In this document: positions 53,210-62,665 of the stretch, piece by piece
Layout of the letters: every line of letters starts with the position of its first letter
Position numbering within the stretch: position 1 is the stretch's first letter
DNA from: Sandaracinaceae bacterium
Lineage (GTDB): Bacteria; Myxococcota_A; Polyangia; Polyangiales; Sandaracinaceae
Length of the DNA: 64,000 nt
Reading direction: 5' to 3'
Assembly: GCA_020633195.1 (NCBI GenBank)
Contig: JACKEC010000026.1
Coordinates: forward strand, 85,438 to 149,437
The notes under the pieces: model-generated
The model's database searches: none
What the model was told of the DNA's origin: nothing
What the model saw: the letters and a program-made list of their open reading frames with translations, nothing else
Position numbers and translations under genes: made by a program

Positions 53210-53983
53210 TCAAACCGGGCCGCGCTCGGAGATCTCGGTCGGCGTCCGCGTGAGCAGCAGATCCACGAAGCCCGCGTCGGCGCCGTCCTCGAGCCCGACG
53301 CGCCCCGCGTCCGCGGCGTCGTGGGTCCCGAACAGGCGGTCCAGCCACGGGAAGAGCGAGGCGAAGTTGGCAGTCGGCCGCTCCGCGTCGTGGTGTCGGT
53401 GGTGGAAGCGCGGGGTCGCCACGAAGGCCTCGAGCGCGCGGGGCACGCGCAGGTTCCCGTGGACGAACACGGTGTTGAGCGCGAGGAGCATCACCACCAG
53501 GGTGTGCTCGCCGAGCGGCAAGCCGAGCACGACGAGCGGGAGGTTCTGGGCCAGCGTCATGGCCACGATCTCGAGCGGGTGCTGCCGGAACGAGGCCAGC
53601 CAGTCCATCGTCGGCGCGGAGTGGTGGACGCGGTGGAGCCGCCACAGGAGCGGCACCCGGTGCGCGAGGCGGTGGTAGCCGTAGCCGGTCAGCTCGAAGA
53701 GGAGGAGACCCACGCCGATCCGGAGGGGCGCCGGCAGATCGGCGAGCGGGGACGCGGCGCCGAGGCCGACCTCGCTCGCGATCCGGGTCGAGGCGGTGAG
53801 GAGCGCCCCGAGCCCGTAGAGGAGCAGCAGGCGCGTGCCGACGTGGCCGACGGTCGCGAACAGGAGGTCGGTCGTCCAGCGCGCGCGCCGCTCCGAGCGC
53901 AGCCGGAAGAGCTGCTCGAGGGGCGCGAACGCCAGCCCGACGAGGGCGGCGTAGGCGAGCGCCAGGAGCGAGGTCTCGAGCAC
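53210..53983 (-). CDS. Sterol desaturase / fatty acid hydroxylase family protein
   Basis: 257 residues, GTG start. Four to five hydrophobic segments and the His clusters of the family are present: YHRLAHR, LHRVHHSAPTMDW and FHHRHHD, which bind a di-iron centre. Myxobacteria can make sterols, but the substrate could equally be a fatty acid or alkyl-glycerol. It lies 3 nt downstream of the PASTA gene. Confidence 0.92.
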   Translation of the reverse strand: MLETSLLALAYAALVGLAFAPLEQLFRLRSERRARWTTDLLFATVGHVGTRLLLLYGLGALLTASTRIASEVGLGAASPLADLPAPLRIGVGLLLFELTGYGYHRLAHRVPLLWRLHRVHHSAPTMDWLASFRQHPLEIVAMTLAQNLPLVVLGLPLGEHTLVVMLLALNTVFVHGNLRVPRALEAFVATPRFHHRHHDAERPTANFASLFPWLDRLFGTHDAADAGRVGLEDGADAGFVDLLLTRTPTEISERGPV

Positions 53984-53986
53984 GCG

Positions 53987-54484
53987 TCAGTACCCGGAGG
54001 CGAACGCGGCGCGGGGCGCGCGACCTTCCAGGAGGATCGTCGAGCCCGCCTCGATCCGGGTGCCGGCGGCCACCGACTGCTCGGTCACGCGCGTGTAGAG
54101 CCGGTCGTAGGAGGGGACCAGGCGCCCCGACGTGTCGCGGATCTCGACCTCGAGGCCGAGGCCCCGCGCCTGGCGGAGCGCCCGGAGCGCGGTGCGGCCG
54201 GTGAGGTCGGGGACCGTCACGAGGAACTCGGGCTCGACGGCCGCGGGCTCCGCGTCCGCGTCGGCCTCCAGCTCGGCTTCCATCTCGGCCGGCGCCTCCG
54301 CCTCGATGCCCGCCGGGGCGTCGCTCGCGGGGGCCTCCGGCTGGGCGTGAGCCTCGATCGCCACCGGCTCCGGCTCGATGCGGGCGCCCTCGGTCGCCTC
54401 CGCGGTCCACACGAAGCAGGCGGCGAGCGCGGCGAAGGCCGCCGCGCTGACGCCGAGGCCACCCAGGAGGTTCAACGTCCGCAT
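53987..54484 (-). CDS. Exported protein with a single PASTA domain
   Basis: 165 residues. N-terminal signal or anchor (GVSAAAFAALAACFVW) is followed by a Glu/Ala/Pro linker (residues 30-85) and a PASTA domain (VTVPDLTGRTALRALRQARG, then YTRVTEQSVAAGTRIEAGSTILL). PASTA domains bind peptidoglycan or muropeptides and usually occur in penicillin-binding proteins or kinases. Here the domain stands alone with a membrane segment, so it could localise to the cell wall. It is the first of a pair with the desaturase-family gene. Confidence 0.85.
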   Translation of the reverse strand: MRTLNLLGGLGVSAAAFAALAACFVWTAEATEGARIEPEPVAIEAHAQPEAPASDAPAGIEAEAPAEMEAELEADADAEPAAVEPEFLVTVPDLTGRTALRALRQARGLGLEVEIRDTSGRLVPSYDRLYTRVTEQSVAAGTRIEAGSTILLEGRAPRAAFASGY

Positions 54485-54520
54485 GCCCAGTGGTACGCGC
54501 GCGGCCCTTCGAACCTTGGC

Positions 54521-56110
54521 TCACCAGGCCTGGATGGACGCGCGCGCCTCCTCGTACCAGCGCTCCCACGCGGCGCGGACCCGGGCCTCCGTGGCCCGGT
54601 CGCTCTGGCCCGCCTCGAGCAGCGCCGCCGAGGCGGCGTCGACGTCCCGGAGCCGCGCCTCCCGCGCGGGCTCGAGCGCCGCGGTGAGCGCGGCGGTGTC
54701 GTCGCTCGCCATCGTCAGCGCCGCGGCGCCGAAGGTCGCCGCGACCCGGCGCATCTCCGGGCCGCTCACCCGATCCATCCGATCCGCGGTGGTGTGGTAG
54801 ACGCGGTCCGTGAAGTGCCAGCCGAGGATCGCGGGCAGGCCCCGGTCGAGGAACGGCTGGTGGTCGCTGCCGCCCTCGTAGGGGTTGGACCGCCATCGCC
54901 AGGGGCCGTCGAGCTGCTCCACCGCGCGCGCCGACGCGCTCATCAGGTCGTTGAGGAAGTGCCCGTGGAGCTGGTCTTCAGTGACCTCGCTGGCGCCCCA
55001 CTCGGTGTGCTCGTCGGGCGCGCGCAGCCACACCGCGCCCGGGTCGGGCATGCGCTCGATGAGGAACGGCGCGCCCACCACTTCGGGGTCCTCGCCGACC
55101 ATGTCCATCACGAGCCCCGCGGCGACGGGGACGGGTGGGCTCGCGAGCCAGCGCCGGGAGACCTCCATCTCCTGGCCCCAGAGGAACACCATCGTCCGGC
55201 GCGGCCGCGGGACGGCGCCCTCCTCGATGGCGGAGCGCAGCGCGATCGCGAGCGCGGTCAGCGCGCCCACGCCGCTGCCGTTGTCGTTGGCGCCGGGCTC
55301 GTCCACGTGCGCCACGAACACGATCGCGCCGGCGGTCGGGTCGGCGCCGGGGATGCGCGCCTCCACCGCGAGGGCCGGGGCGGGATCCCCGATCGCGACC
55401 TCGACCTGGACCGACACCCGCGTGACCCCGCGCAGCGCTTCGAAGTCCCGCGGTGACAGGCTGAAGCCGAACACCGGGCGCTCGTGCTCGGGCAGGTAGC
55501 CGAACTGCGCCATGTCCGGGTGCCCCTCGACGTCGTGGTACGGCTCGAGGTTCAGGGTGAGCAGCCCGATCGCGCCGGTGTTCGCGATCAGCTCGCGGTA
55601 GAGCGGCCGCGGGTTCCCCTGGGCCAGCACGACGCGGCCCGTGGCGTCCGCGCCGCCGCGCACCGCCTCGGCCGTCACGAGCTCCACCTCGGCCGGCCCG
55701 AACGCGTCCGAGAGCACGAGCAGCGCCGCGCGATCGACGTCGCGCTCGGTGTCGAAGCGCACCAGGTCGCGAGGACCGTCGGGCCCGATCGCGGAGAGCC
55801 TCGCGGCGCGCGGCGTCCACGTCGGCTGCGCCGAGCCGAGGGCCGGCATCGTGAGGGCGTCGAAGCCGGCGTCGCGCAGCTCGTCGCGCACGCGCTCGAG
55901 CGTCTTCACGTAGCCCTCGTTGCCGCGGACGCGGAAGTGGCGGTCCGCGTAGGCCACCACCGCGAGCGCGCGCTCCGGGTCGAAGCGCTCGAAGGTCACC
56001 CGCGCGCGCTCGGCGAGGCGAGGCGGGGTGGCGGGCGCGGGGTCGCCGCGGACCTCGTGGGAGGCGCCCGCGCAGCCGGCGACCAAGACCATCACGAGGA
56101 GGGCGCGCAT
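54521..56110 (-). CDS. M28 family metallopeptidase lipoprotein
   Basis: 529 residues from the ATG at 56110, giving a lipoprotein signal (LLVMVLVAGCAG); an upstream in-frame start lacks one. The M28 zinc site is recognisable: HVDEPGANDNGSG with His and Asp, the Glu in FLWGQEMEVS, the Asp in DMVGED and the His in EGGSDHQPFLD. A PA-domain-like insert (VVLAQGNPRPLYRELIANTGAIGLLTL) precedes it. It should be an outer-membrane aminopeptidase. It is divergent from the MscK-like channel gene. Confidence 0.9.
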   Translation of the reverse strand: MRALLVMVLVAGCAGASHEVRGDPAPATPPRLAERARVTFERFDPERALAVVAYADRHFRVRGNEGYVKTLERVRDELRDAGFDALTMPALGSAQPTWTPRAARLSAIGPDGPRDLVRFDTERDVDRAALLVLSDAFGPAEVELVTAEAVRGGADATGRVVLAQGNPRPLYRELIANTGAIGLLTLNLEPYHDVEGHPDMAQFGYLPEHERPVFGFSLSPRDFEALRGVTRVSVQVEVAIGDPAPALAVEARIPGADPTAGAIVFVAHVDEPGANDNGSGVGALTALAIALRSAIEEGAVPRPRRTMVFLWGQEMEVSRRWLASPPVPVAAGLVMDMVGEDPEVVGAPFLIERMPDPGAVWLRAPDEHTEWGASEVTEDQLHGHFLNDLMSASARAVEQLDGPWRWRSNPYEGGSDHQPFLDRGLPAILGWHFTDRVYHTTADRMDRVSGPEMRRVAATFGAAALTMASDDTAALTAALEPAREARLRDVDAASAALLEAGQSDRATEARVRAAWERWYEEARASIQAW

Positions 56111-56175
56111 GCCTCGCGGCTCTACCACGAAAGCGCCTCCGCCTCGCAACCCAGCCGCGGTAGCATCGGCGCCTC

Positions 56176-58602
56176 GTGGGACGCACCTCGATCGCCTGGC
56201 TCCTCGCGCTCGTGCTCGCGTCGTCGACGGCGGCCGCGCAGGAGGCGGAGCCCGCCGTCGAGGCGCCCGCGGAGGAGGAGCTCCAGCCCGTGGCGCGGCA
56301 CGAGATCGCGCGTCGCATCGAGGAGTCCTTCGGCGACCTGCAGGACGTCGCGCCCTTCCTGCGCCGGCAGCCCGAGTACCTGCGGGTGCGCAACGCGATC
56401 CCCGCCTTCCGCAACCGGGTCACTCGCCTCGCGGAGGACCCCGCGCTCGAGCGCCTCGACGCCCTGCACCCGGCGTCGCTCCACGACCTCGAGCAGGAGT
56501 GGAGCCGCGTGCACGCGCGCCTCACCGGGTGGCAGAGCGACCTCGAGGGGCGGGCTCAGCAGCTCGGCGAGGAGCGCGAGCGGATCCTGCGCTCGCGGCA
56601 GCTGTGGCGCCTGACGCTGGACGCGGATCGAGAGGACGCGCTCAACGAAGCGCAGCGGGTCCGGATCGACAGCCTCCTCGAGGAGATCCGCCGGGTGAAG
56701 GGGCGCCTCGACTCGCGCGCCGAGGAGGTGCTCGACCTCCAGGCGCAGCTCTCCGACGAGGGCCTGCGGATCGCGTCGATGATCGCGCGGATCCAGTCCG
56801 CCCAGCGCGCCGCGCGGCAGCGCCGGACCGAGCGCGACCACCGGCCGATCTGGCAGGGCTGGGGTCGCGAGGAGGACCTGCCCGATCCCGCCTCGCTCGA
56901 GGACGTCGCCACCGAGCACAGCGCGTCCCTCACCGCCTTCCTCGCCACCGAGCGCAACACCCTCTCCGCGCACGGCTTCGGGTTCCTCGGTGTGCTCGCC
57001 TTGTTCCTCTGGATCCGGCGCCGCTCGGGCGGGCGCGGCCTCGTCGGGACGGGAGCGCATCGCGCGCTCCGCGCCCGGCCGCTGTCCGCGGCGGTGCTGC
57101 TGACGCTGACGGTCTCGCCGCTCCTCTATCCGTACGTCCCGGCCGCCGTCCTCGGGGCGAGCCTGGTCGCGATGGTGCCGGCGATCGTGCGCCTGAGCCC
57201 CTTCCTCATGCCGCGGGTGCGCCGGCCCGTGCTCGCGGTGGTCGTGCTGACCGCGGTGGTCGTGCCGGTGAACCTCGGCTTCGCGCCGGAGCCGATCCGG
57301 AGGCTCGTGATCTTGGTCTTGCAGCTCGGCGCGATCGGCTACGCGGGGTGGCTGTCGTGGCCTCGGTGGTCGGCCGAGATCGACCGCGTCGACGCGGACC
57401 ACCGGCGGCTCTATCGGCTGGTGCAGCTCAGCGTGCTGCTGCTCGGGGTGGCCCTCTACTTCAACGTGAACGGCTACGCCGAGCGCGGGCAGCTCTGGAC
57501 CGCGGGCACCCTGATCGCGGTGGAGCTGGCGGTCGGCCTCTCGTTCGCGACCGAGCTCTTCGCGGCGCTCGTGCGCGAGGGGCTGCGGCACCCGCTCGCG
57601 CGCAAGCTCTCCTACACGGTGCGCCAGCGGCGCCGCAAGACCGTCCGGCTCCTCATCCGGCTCGCGCGCTGGGCGGCGGTCGGCATGTTCGTGTACCTGA
57701 CGCTGACGAACTTCGACGTCCTCGACCCGACCGTGGAGTCGCTGCGCCACGCGTTCCGGGAGACCTTCGAGTTCGGTGAGATCCAGCTCTCGCTCGGCGA
57801 CGTCACCGCGTTCCTCGCGATGATCGTCGGCACGATCGCGGTCATGCGGATCGTCCACGCGCTCCTCGAGCTCGAGATCTTGCCGCGCCTCGCGCTCGAG
57901 CAGGGCATCGCCTCGGCGATCTCGCTGAGCGTGAGCTACGTGCTCGTGGCCATCGGGGTGGTGCTCGCGTTCGGCGTCGCGGGCGTCGGGCCCGAGCGGC
58001 TCGCGCTGCTCGGCGGCGCGCTCGGCGTCGGCATCGGCTTCGGCCTCCAGAACGTGGTGAGCAACTTCGTCTCCGGGCTGATCCTGGTGGCGGAGCGGCC
58101 CATCAAGGTCGGCGACGTGATCGAGATCGGCTCGCTCGTCGGCACGGTGCAGCGCATCGGGATCCGCTCGAGCACCGTCGAGTCCCTCGACGGCGCGGAG
58201 GTCATCGTGCCGAACTCGGACCTGATCTCGGGGCAGCTCGTGAACTGGACCCACAGCGACGCGCGGCGCCGGCTCGAGCTGGTCGTGGGCACCTCGTACG
58301 GGGCCTCGCCCGAGCGCGTCCTCGGGATCCTGATGAAGGTCGTCCGCACCCAGCCCGGGGTGATGAGCGACCCGCCCGCCGACGTGCTCTGCATCGCCTT
58401 CGGCGAGAGCTCGATCGACTTCGCGATCCGCGCGTGGACCGCGGGCTACCTCGACGCCATCCAGATCAAGAGCCGGCTCGCGCTCCGCGTCTACGAGGCG
58501 CTCGAGAAGGAGGGCATCGAGATCCCCTTCCCGCAGCGCGATTTCCACCTCCGAACGGTCTACCCCGAGGCCGCCGAGGCGCTTCGCAATCCACCGGAGT
58601 GA
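56176..58602 (+). CDS. Large mechanosensitive channel, MscK-like (DUF3772 type)
   Basis: 808 residues, GTG start. A signal peptide (LLALVLASSTAAA) leads to a long periplasmic coiled coil (residues 30-260, DUF3772-like) and eight to ten membrane helices. The pore region GALGVGIGFGLQNVVSNFVSG and the MscS beta-domain start ERPIKVGDVIEIG, then IVPNSDLISGQLVNWTHSD, are intact. It releases solutes on hypo-osmotic shock. It is the second MscS-superfamily protein in the window and, unlike the first, has no cyclic-nucleotide domain. Confidence 0.94.
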   Translation: MGRTSIAWLLALVLASSTAAAQEAEPAVEAPAEEELQPVARHEIARRIEESFGDLQDVAPFLRRQPEYLRVRNAIPAFRNRVTRLAEDPALERLDALHPASLHDLEQEWSRVHARLTGWQSDLEGRAQQLGEERERILRSRQLWRLTLDADREDALNEAQRVRIDSLLEEIRRVKGRLDSRAEEVLDLQAQLSDEGLRIASMIARIQSAQRAARQRRTERDHRPIWQGWGREEDLPDPASLEDVATEHSASLTAFLATERNTLSAHGFGFLGVLALFLWIRRRSGGRGLVGTGAHRALRARPLSAAVLLTLTVSPLLYPYVPAAVLGASLVAMVPAIVRLSPFLMPRVRRPVLAVVVLTAVVVPVNLGFAPEPIRRLVILVLQLGAIGYAGWLSWPRWSAEIDRVDADHRRLYRLVQLSVLLLGVALYFNVNGYAERGQLWTAGTLIAVELAVGLSFATELFAALVREGLRHPLARKLSYTVRQRRRKTVRLLIRLARWAAVGMFVYLTLTNFDVLDPTVESLRHAFRETFEFGEIQLSLGDVTAFLAMIVGTIAVMRIVHALLELEILPRLALEQGIASAISLSVSYVLVAIGVVLAFGVAGVGPERLALLGGALGVGIGFGLQNVVSNFVSGLILVAERPIKVGDVIEIGSLVGTVQRIGIRSSTVESLDGAEVIVPNSDLISGQLVNWTHSDARRRLELVVGTSYGASPERVLGILMKVVRTQPGVMSDPPADVLCIAFGESSIDFAIRAWTAGYLDAIQIKSRLALRVYEALEKEGIEIPFPQRDFHLRTVYPEAAEALRNPPE

Positions 58603-58636
58603 CGTCCCCACGAGCCGGTGCTAGGGACGGCCCCGC

Positions 58637-59521
58637 ATGGGTCGCAAGAAGAAGAACGAGAAGAAGAAGAAGCACGAGGTCCCGCGGGCCGAGCGCGAGG
58701 ATCGCCACGCGCTCTACCAGCAGTCCGTACAGGACCCTGGCTACGAGACCGAGCTCGCCACGCACTACTTCGAGCAGCGCGTGGGCCGGCGGCCGATGTC
58801 GCTGCGCGAGGACTTCTGCGGCACGGCGCTGCTCTGCGCCGAGTGGGTCAAGAGCGACCCGAACCGCACCGCGCTCGGGGTCGACATCGACGCCTCCGTG
58901 CTCGCGTGGGGTCAGGAGCACGTCTTCACCGACCTCGACGAGGGGCAGCGCGCGCGCGTGAGCACCATCGAGGGCGACGTCCGCGACCTCCACCCGGAGC
59001 GCCACGACGTCGTCATGGCTCTCAACTACTCGTACTTCTGCTTCAAGAGCCGCGAGGCCCTCCGCGGCTACTTCGCGACCGTGAAGGAGCACCTCCGCCC
59101 CGACGGGTTGCTCTTCATCGACCTGTTCGGCGGCTGGGAGTCCCGGCAGGCCATCGTCGAGAAGCGCAAGGTGAAGGGCTTCAAGTACGTCTGGGACCAG
59201 GCCTCGTACGACCCGATCACCGGCGACTTCCTGGCCCACATCCACTTCCACTTCCGGGACGGCTCCAAGATGAAGGAGGCGTTCACCTACGAGTGGCGCC
59301 TCTGGACCATCCCGGAGCTGCGGGAGCTCCTGGCCGAGGCGGGCTTCGCGCACGTCGAGTGCCTCTGGGAGGACGAGGACGAGCACGGCGGCGGCGCGGG
59401 CACCTACAGCCCCTGCGTCTCGACGACCAACGACCCGGCCTGGAACGCGTACCTCATGGCGAGCGTGCAGGTGCCTCCTCGGGTGGCCGCCCCTGGGGAC
59501 CCGGGCGCTCCAACCGGCTGA
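58637..59521 (+). CDS. Class I SAM-dependent methyltransferase
   Basis: 294 residues. A Lys-rich N-terminus (GRKKKNEKKKKHE) is followed by the Rossmann methyltransferase fold: motif I is changed to REDFCGTALLCAEW, motif II is LGVDIDASVLAWG, then VSTIEGDVRDL and HDVVMALNYSYFCF. The target is unknown. The basic tail could bind nucleic acid or ribosomes. It starts 34 nt after the channel gene. Confidence 0.88.
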   Translation: MGRKKKNEKKKKHEVPRAEREDRHALYQQSVQDPGYETELATHYFEQRVGRRPMSLREDFCGTALLCAEWVKSDPNRTALGVDIDASVLAWGQEHVFTDLDEGQRARVSTIEGDVRDLHPERHDVVMALNYSYFCFKSREALRGYFATVKEHLRPDGLLFIDLFGGWESRQAIVEKRKVKGFKYVWDQASYDPITGDFLAHIHFHFRDGSKMKEAFTYEWRLWTIPELRELLAEAGFAHVECLWEDEDEHGGGAGTYSPCVSTTNDPAWNAYLMASVQVPPRVAAPGDPGAPTG

Positions 59522-59602
59522 TCGACTCGCCACTTGGGGCGCTCTCGCTCCCGATCGCGCCCGTCGATCCGGCTGGCACGGGGGCTGCGATGAGGGTCCC
59601 GC

Positions 59603-61219
59603 ATGCGGAACCTCCTCCTCGCGACCCTCCTGCTCGCCCTCGGCGGCTGCGCCACCGACCCCTCGCTCATCCCCACCGAGGACCTGCCTTTCACGAAGGT
59701 GGAGCCCGGCAAGGAGGACAGCAGCGTGGAGGCCATCTTCCTCGAGCTGGCCTTCGACGCGGAGCTGCACACGAGCAGCCGCTATGGCGCCTCGCAGCAG
59801 ATCGAGGACCAGCTCCTCTACACGATCGGTCAGCTCAACGGCGACAACGGGGTCAGCCGGCTCGACCACCTCGCCCTCGAGGACGTGGAGACGGTCGCCG
59901 ACGGCGACGGCTACAAGATCAGCTACCACGCGAGCCTCGTGGTGGCGTGGGGTCGCCGGAGCCAGATCCCGACCGAGTACACCCTGCGGCTGCCGCGCGA
60001 CATGACGTCGGCGGGCACCTCGCGCTTCGTCGAGACCTACAGCCACTCCTGCGTGGACTACGGCGCGCACGACGTGACCGCGGGGTCGATGTGGTACTAC
60101 TACCGGCCCTCGCGCTCGGGCTGCCACCTCGCCGAGGCCGACGTGGTCTCCACCGTCGCCACCGTGTCGACGAGCGACATCAACACCACCGGCCGCTTCC
60201 CCGAGTACGACATGGTGTGGGCGGACGACGCCCTCCGCGTGGTCGCGGTCTTCGGCAAGTACGAGGACGGCGCGACCTCGGGTGACGCCGGCATCGACGG
60301 CTACAACCGCTTCCTCGACGCGATGCAGCGCGAGCTCGAGGACCACGGGCTCGTCACCACGCCGGCGGAGCTGCCGACGAACCCGGGCACCTCGGTGCCG
60401 GAGGTGACCTTCGCGGCCACCCTCGCCGACGGCCGCACGATCGAGGTCGTCGCCATCCTCGTCGACAACGTCCGCACCGCGGGGCGCGAGTTCGACGCGC
60501 GCTACGCCGAGCTCAGCTCGAACGCCGACCTCATCGTCTACAACGGTCACGCGGGCCTCGGCGCGAACATCCGCGCCCTCGCGAGCAAGGGCCGCTGGGT
60601 CCAGGGTCAGTACGCCATCGTCTTCATGAACGGCTGCGACACCTACGCCTACGTCGACACCGCCCTCTGGGACGCGCACGCCGCGGTCAACCCCGACGAC
60701 GAGACCGGCACCCGCTACGCCGACATCGTGATGAACGCGATGCCCAGCTACTTCAGCAACATGCCCGCGGCGACGATGGCGCTGGTGCGCGGCCTGATGA
60801 GCTACGACGACCCGATGACGTACGAGCAGATCTTCGCCGACATCAGCTCGACCCAGGTCGTGCTCGTCAGCGGTGAGCAGGACAACACCTACACGCCCGG
60901 CGGCGGCGGCGACCCGACCCCCGTCCCGACCTGGGGCGGCATCACCGAGAGCGGCGCGCTCGGCCGCGGCGACGAGGCCCGCTTCGAGACCCCGACCCTG
61001 CCCGCGGGCCGCTACGTCTTCTCGATCACCGGCGGCGGCGACGCCGACCTCTACGTCCGCATCGGCAGCGCGCCGGACACCGCGCACTACGACTGCCGGC
61101 CCTACCGCTCCGACGCGAACGAGACCTGCGAGGTCGAGCTCCCGGGTGACGCTCCGGTGCACTTGATGGTGAGGGGCTACACACAGAGCGATTTTTCGCT
61201 TATGGGTAGCTCGCGTTGA
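59603..61219 (+). CDS. Lipoprotein with putative caspase-like fold and C-terminal PPC-like domain
   Basis: 538 residues. Lipobox LLALGGC. The middle part has LSSNADLIVYNGHAGLGANIR (His near 315) followed about 30 residues later by IVFMNGCDTYAYVD (Cys near 346). A His after a strand and a Cys after the next strand is the dyad arrangement of caspase-like, gingipain and CHAT proteases, though I cannot be certain that this is one. Residues about 446-533 look like a bacterial pre-peptidase C-terminal domain (GDEARFETPTLPAGRYVFSITGGGDADLYVRIG). If active, it would be a surface cysteine protease. Confidence 0.72.
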   Translation: MRNLLLATLLLALGGCATDPSLIPTEDLPFTKVEPGKEDSSVEAIFLELAFDAELHTSSRYGASQQIEDQLLYTIGQLNGDNGVSRLDHLALEDVETVADGDGYKISYHASLVVAWGRRSQIPTEYTLRLPRDMTSAGTSRFVETYSHSCVDYGAHDVTAGSMWYYYRPSRSGCHLAEADVVSTVATVSTSDINTTGRFPEYDMVWADDALRVVAVFGKYEDGATSGDAGIDGYNRFLDAMQRELEDHGLVTTPAELPTNPGTSVPEVTFAATLADGRTIEVVAILVDNVRTAGREFDARYAELSSNADLIVYNGHAGLGANIRALASKGRWVQGQYAIVFMNGCDTYAYVDTALWDAHAAVNPDDETGTRYADIVMNAMPSYFSNMPAATMALVRGLMSYDDPMTYEQIFADISSTQVVLVSGEQDNTYTPGGGGDPTPVPTWGGITESGALGRGDEARFETPTLPAGRYVFSITGGGDADLYVRIGSAPDTAHYDCRPYRSDANETCEVELPGDAPVHLMVRGYTQSDFSLMGSSR

Positions 61220-61292
61220 GACGACCCGTACCATCGGGACGACTCGACCCTACATATCCGATCTCCGACCACTAACGCTTTGCTTATCGAGG

Positions 61293-61325
61293 AACCCGCC
61301 GGCCGCCACCGGCGGGTTTCTGTTA
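61293..61325 (+). terminator. Intrinsic terminator
   Basis: A perfect 10-bp stem (61293-61302 with 61309-61318) with a 6-nt loop, followed by TCTGTTATT. It ends the caspase-like lipoprotein gene, 73 nt after the stop. Confidence 0.85.
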
Positions 61326-61337
61326 TTCAATCCACAA

Positions 61338-62105
61338 ATGCTGGCGATTCGGACGATCGCGTGGACGCTCGCGGGGCTGCTGCTCGCCCCCGCGCTCGCG
61401 TGCGCGCAGCTCCCCGACGCGCCGGCCGAGCCCTCGCGGGAGGACGTCCTCGCGGCGCGCGACGCCTTCGTCCGGGGCATGGAATTCGCGGGTGAACGCC
61501 GTTTCGAAGACGCGCGGCGTGAGTTCGTGCACAGCTACGCGCTGAGCGGATCGCCCGTCGCGCTCTTCAACCTGGCCTCCACGCTGCGCTCGCTCGAGCG
61601 CTACGCCGAGGCGGGGGAGGCGTTCGAGCGCTTGCTCGCGAACCGGGACCTCGAGGGGTCCGTCCGGAGCCAGGCCGAGCCGATGTACGTCGAGGTGGCG
61701 CGCCGCGTCGCGCGCCTGCGGCTCCGCGGGGCGCTCGAGGGCGCGACGTTGCGGGTCGACCGCGCCCCGGCCCGGCCCCTCGAGGGGGACTCGGTGACGG
61801 TCGTCGTCGAGCCGGGCGCGCACGACCTGACCGCGGACCGAAGCGGCGCGCAGCCGTGGCGCTGGACCGGCACCGTCGAGGCGGGCAGCGCGCTCGACCT
61901 CCGGGTGCGCTTCGACGCCGAGCCCGACCCGGATGGCGGCGACGGCGGGGGCGGGGGCGGCGGCCTCGACGACGGAGCGGTCGTCGCGATCGGCGCCTCG
62001 ATCGGCGTCGCCGTGGTCGCCGTCGTGGCGATCGTCGTCGGCCTGGTGCTCGACGCCGACGCTCAGCTCGAGCCGCGCACGCCGCTCGTCCTGGAGCTGC
62101 CGTGA
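61338..62105 (+). CDS. Exported TPR-like protein with C-terminal membrane helix
   Basis: 255 residues. Signal peptide (ALAGLLLAPALACAQ-type) then one or two TPR-like helices (DAFVRGMEFAGERRFEDARREF, ALFNLASTLRSLERYAEAGEAFERLL). A PEGA-like beta-domain, a Gly-rich linker (DGGDGGGGGGGLDD) and one membrane helix (VAIGASIGVAVVAVVAIVVGLVL) follow. It starts 12 nt after the terminator and overlaps the next gene by 4 nt (GTGA). Similar proteins of unknown function are common in myxobacteria. Confidence 0.82.
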   Translation: MLAIRTIAWTLAGLLLAPALACAQLPDAPAEPSREDVLAARDAFVRGMEFAGERRFEDARREFVHSYALSGSPVALFNLASTLRSLERYAEAGEAFERLLANRDLEGSVRSQAEPMYVEVARRVARLRLRGALEGATLRVDRAPARPLEGDSVTVVVEPGAHDLTADRSGAQPWRWTGTVEAGSALDLRVRFDAEPDPDGGDGGGGGGGLDDGAVVAIGASIGVAVVAVVAIVVGLVLDADAQLEPRTPLVLELP

Positions 62106-62662
62106 CGCGGCTGCTGCTCGCGATGCTCTTGCTCTCGGGGTGCGCCCGGAACGGGATCTTCGAGCTCGAGGTGGACCTGCCCCCGCAGCCGCCGACCGTC
62201 GCGCCTCTGTTCGCCGTCGTTCAGGTCTCCAACAGCCTCGCGTTCGACGCGGACTGGACGTCGCTGGAGCGCATCGACGGGCTCGCGCTGCGGCCGACCT
62301 GCGCGCGGCCGCTCGTGCCCCCGGCCTGCGACGTGCGCTCGCTCGCGCCCGACTGCTCCGAGGTCGTGAGCGTCGTCGGCGAAGGCGACGACCTCGCGCG
62401 GCCGCTGCGCGTGCGCGTCCGCTTCTGCGAGGACGCGGGGTGTACTGCGGCGCGCGACGTCACCGCGCCCGAGGCGCGCGTCGAGTTCGAGCGCGCGCTC
62501 TACGCGGGGCACTACACGCAGGGCCGCGTGTGTGTCGACGCGGTGCCGACCACGCCGACGCCGACCCCGACGATCGTCGATCGCTGCGAGGTGCGCTGCC
62601 GCGACGGCGAGGCCGCGATGCACTGCCGAGCGGACGGCACGCACTTCTGCGAAGATCCCTGA
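62102..62662 (+). CDS. Lipoprotein of unknown function
   Basis: 186 residues from the GTG overlapping the previous stop. Lipobox LLLSGC. About ten Cys in the mature part (LRPTCARPLVPPACDVRSLAPDC, RCEVRCRDGE) suggest disulfides and an envelope location. A Pro/Thr linker (TTPTPTPTIV) lies near the end. It is translationally coupled to the TPR-like gene and precedes another lipoprotein by 3 nt. Confidence 0.78.
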   Translation: MTRLLLAMLLLSGCARNGIFELEVDLPPQPPTVAPLFAVVQVSNSLAFDADWTSLERIDGLALRPTCARPLVPPACDVRSLAPDCSEVVSVVGEGDDLARPLRVRVRFCEDAGCTAARDVTAPEARVEFERALYAGHYTQGRVCVDAVPTTPTPTPTIVDRCEVRCRDGEAAMHCRADGTHFCEDP

Positions 62663-62665
62663 GCC

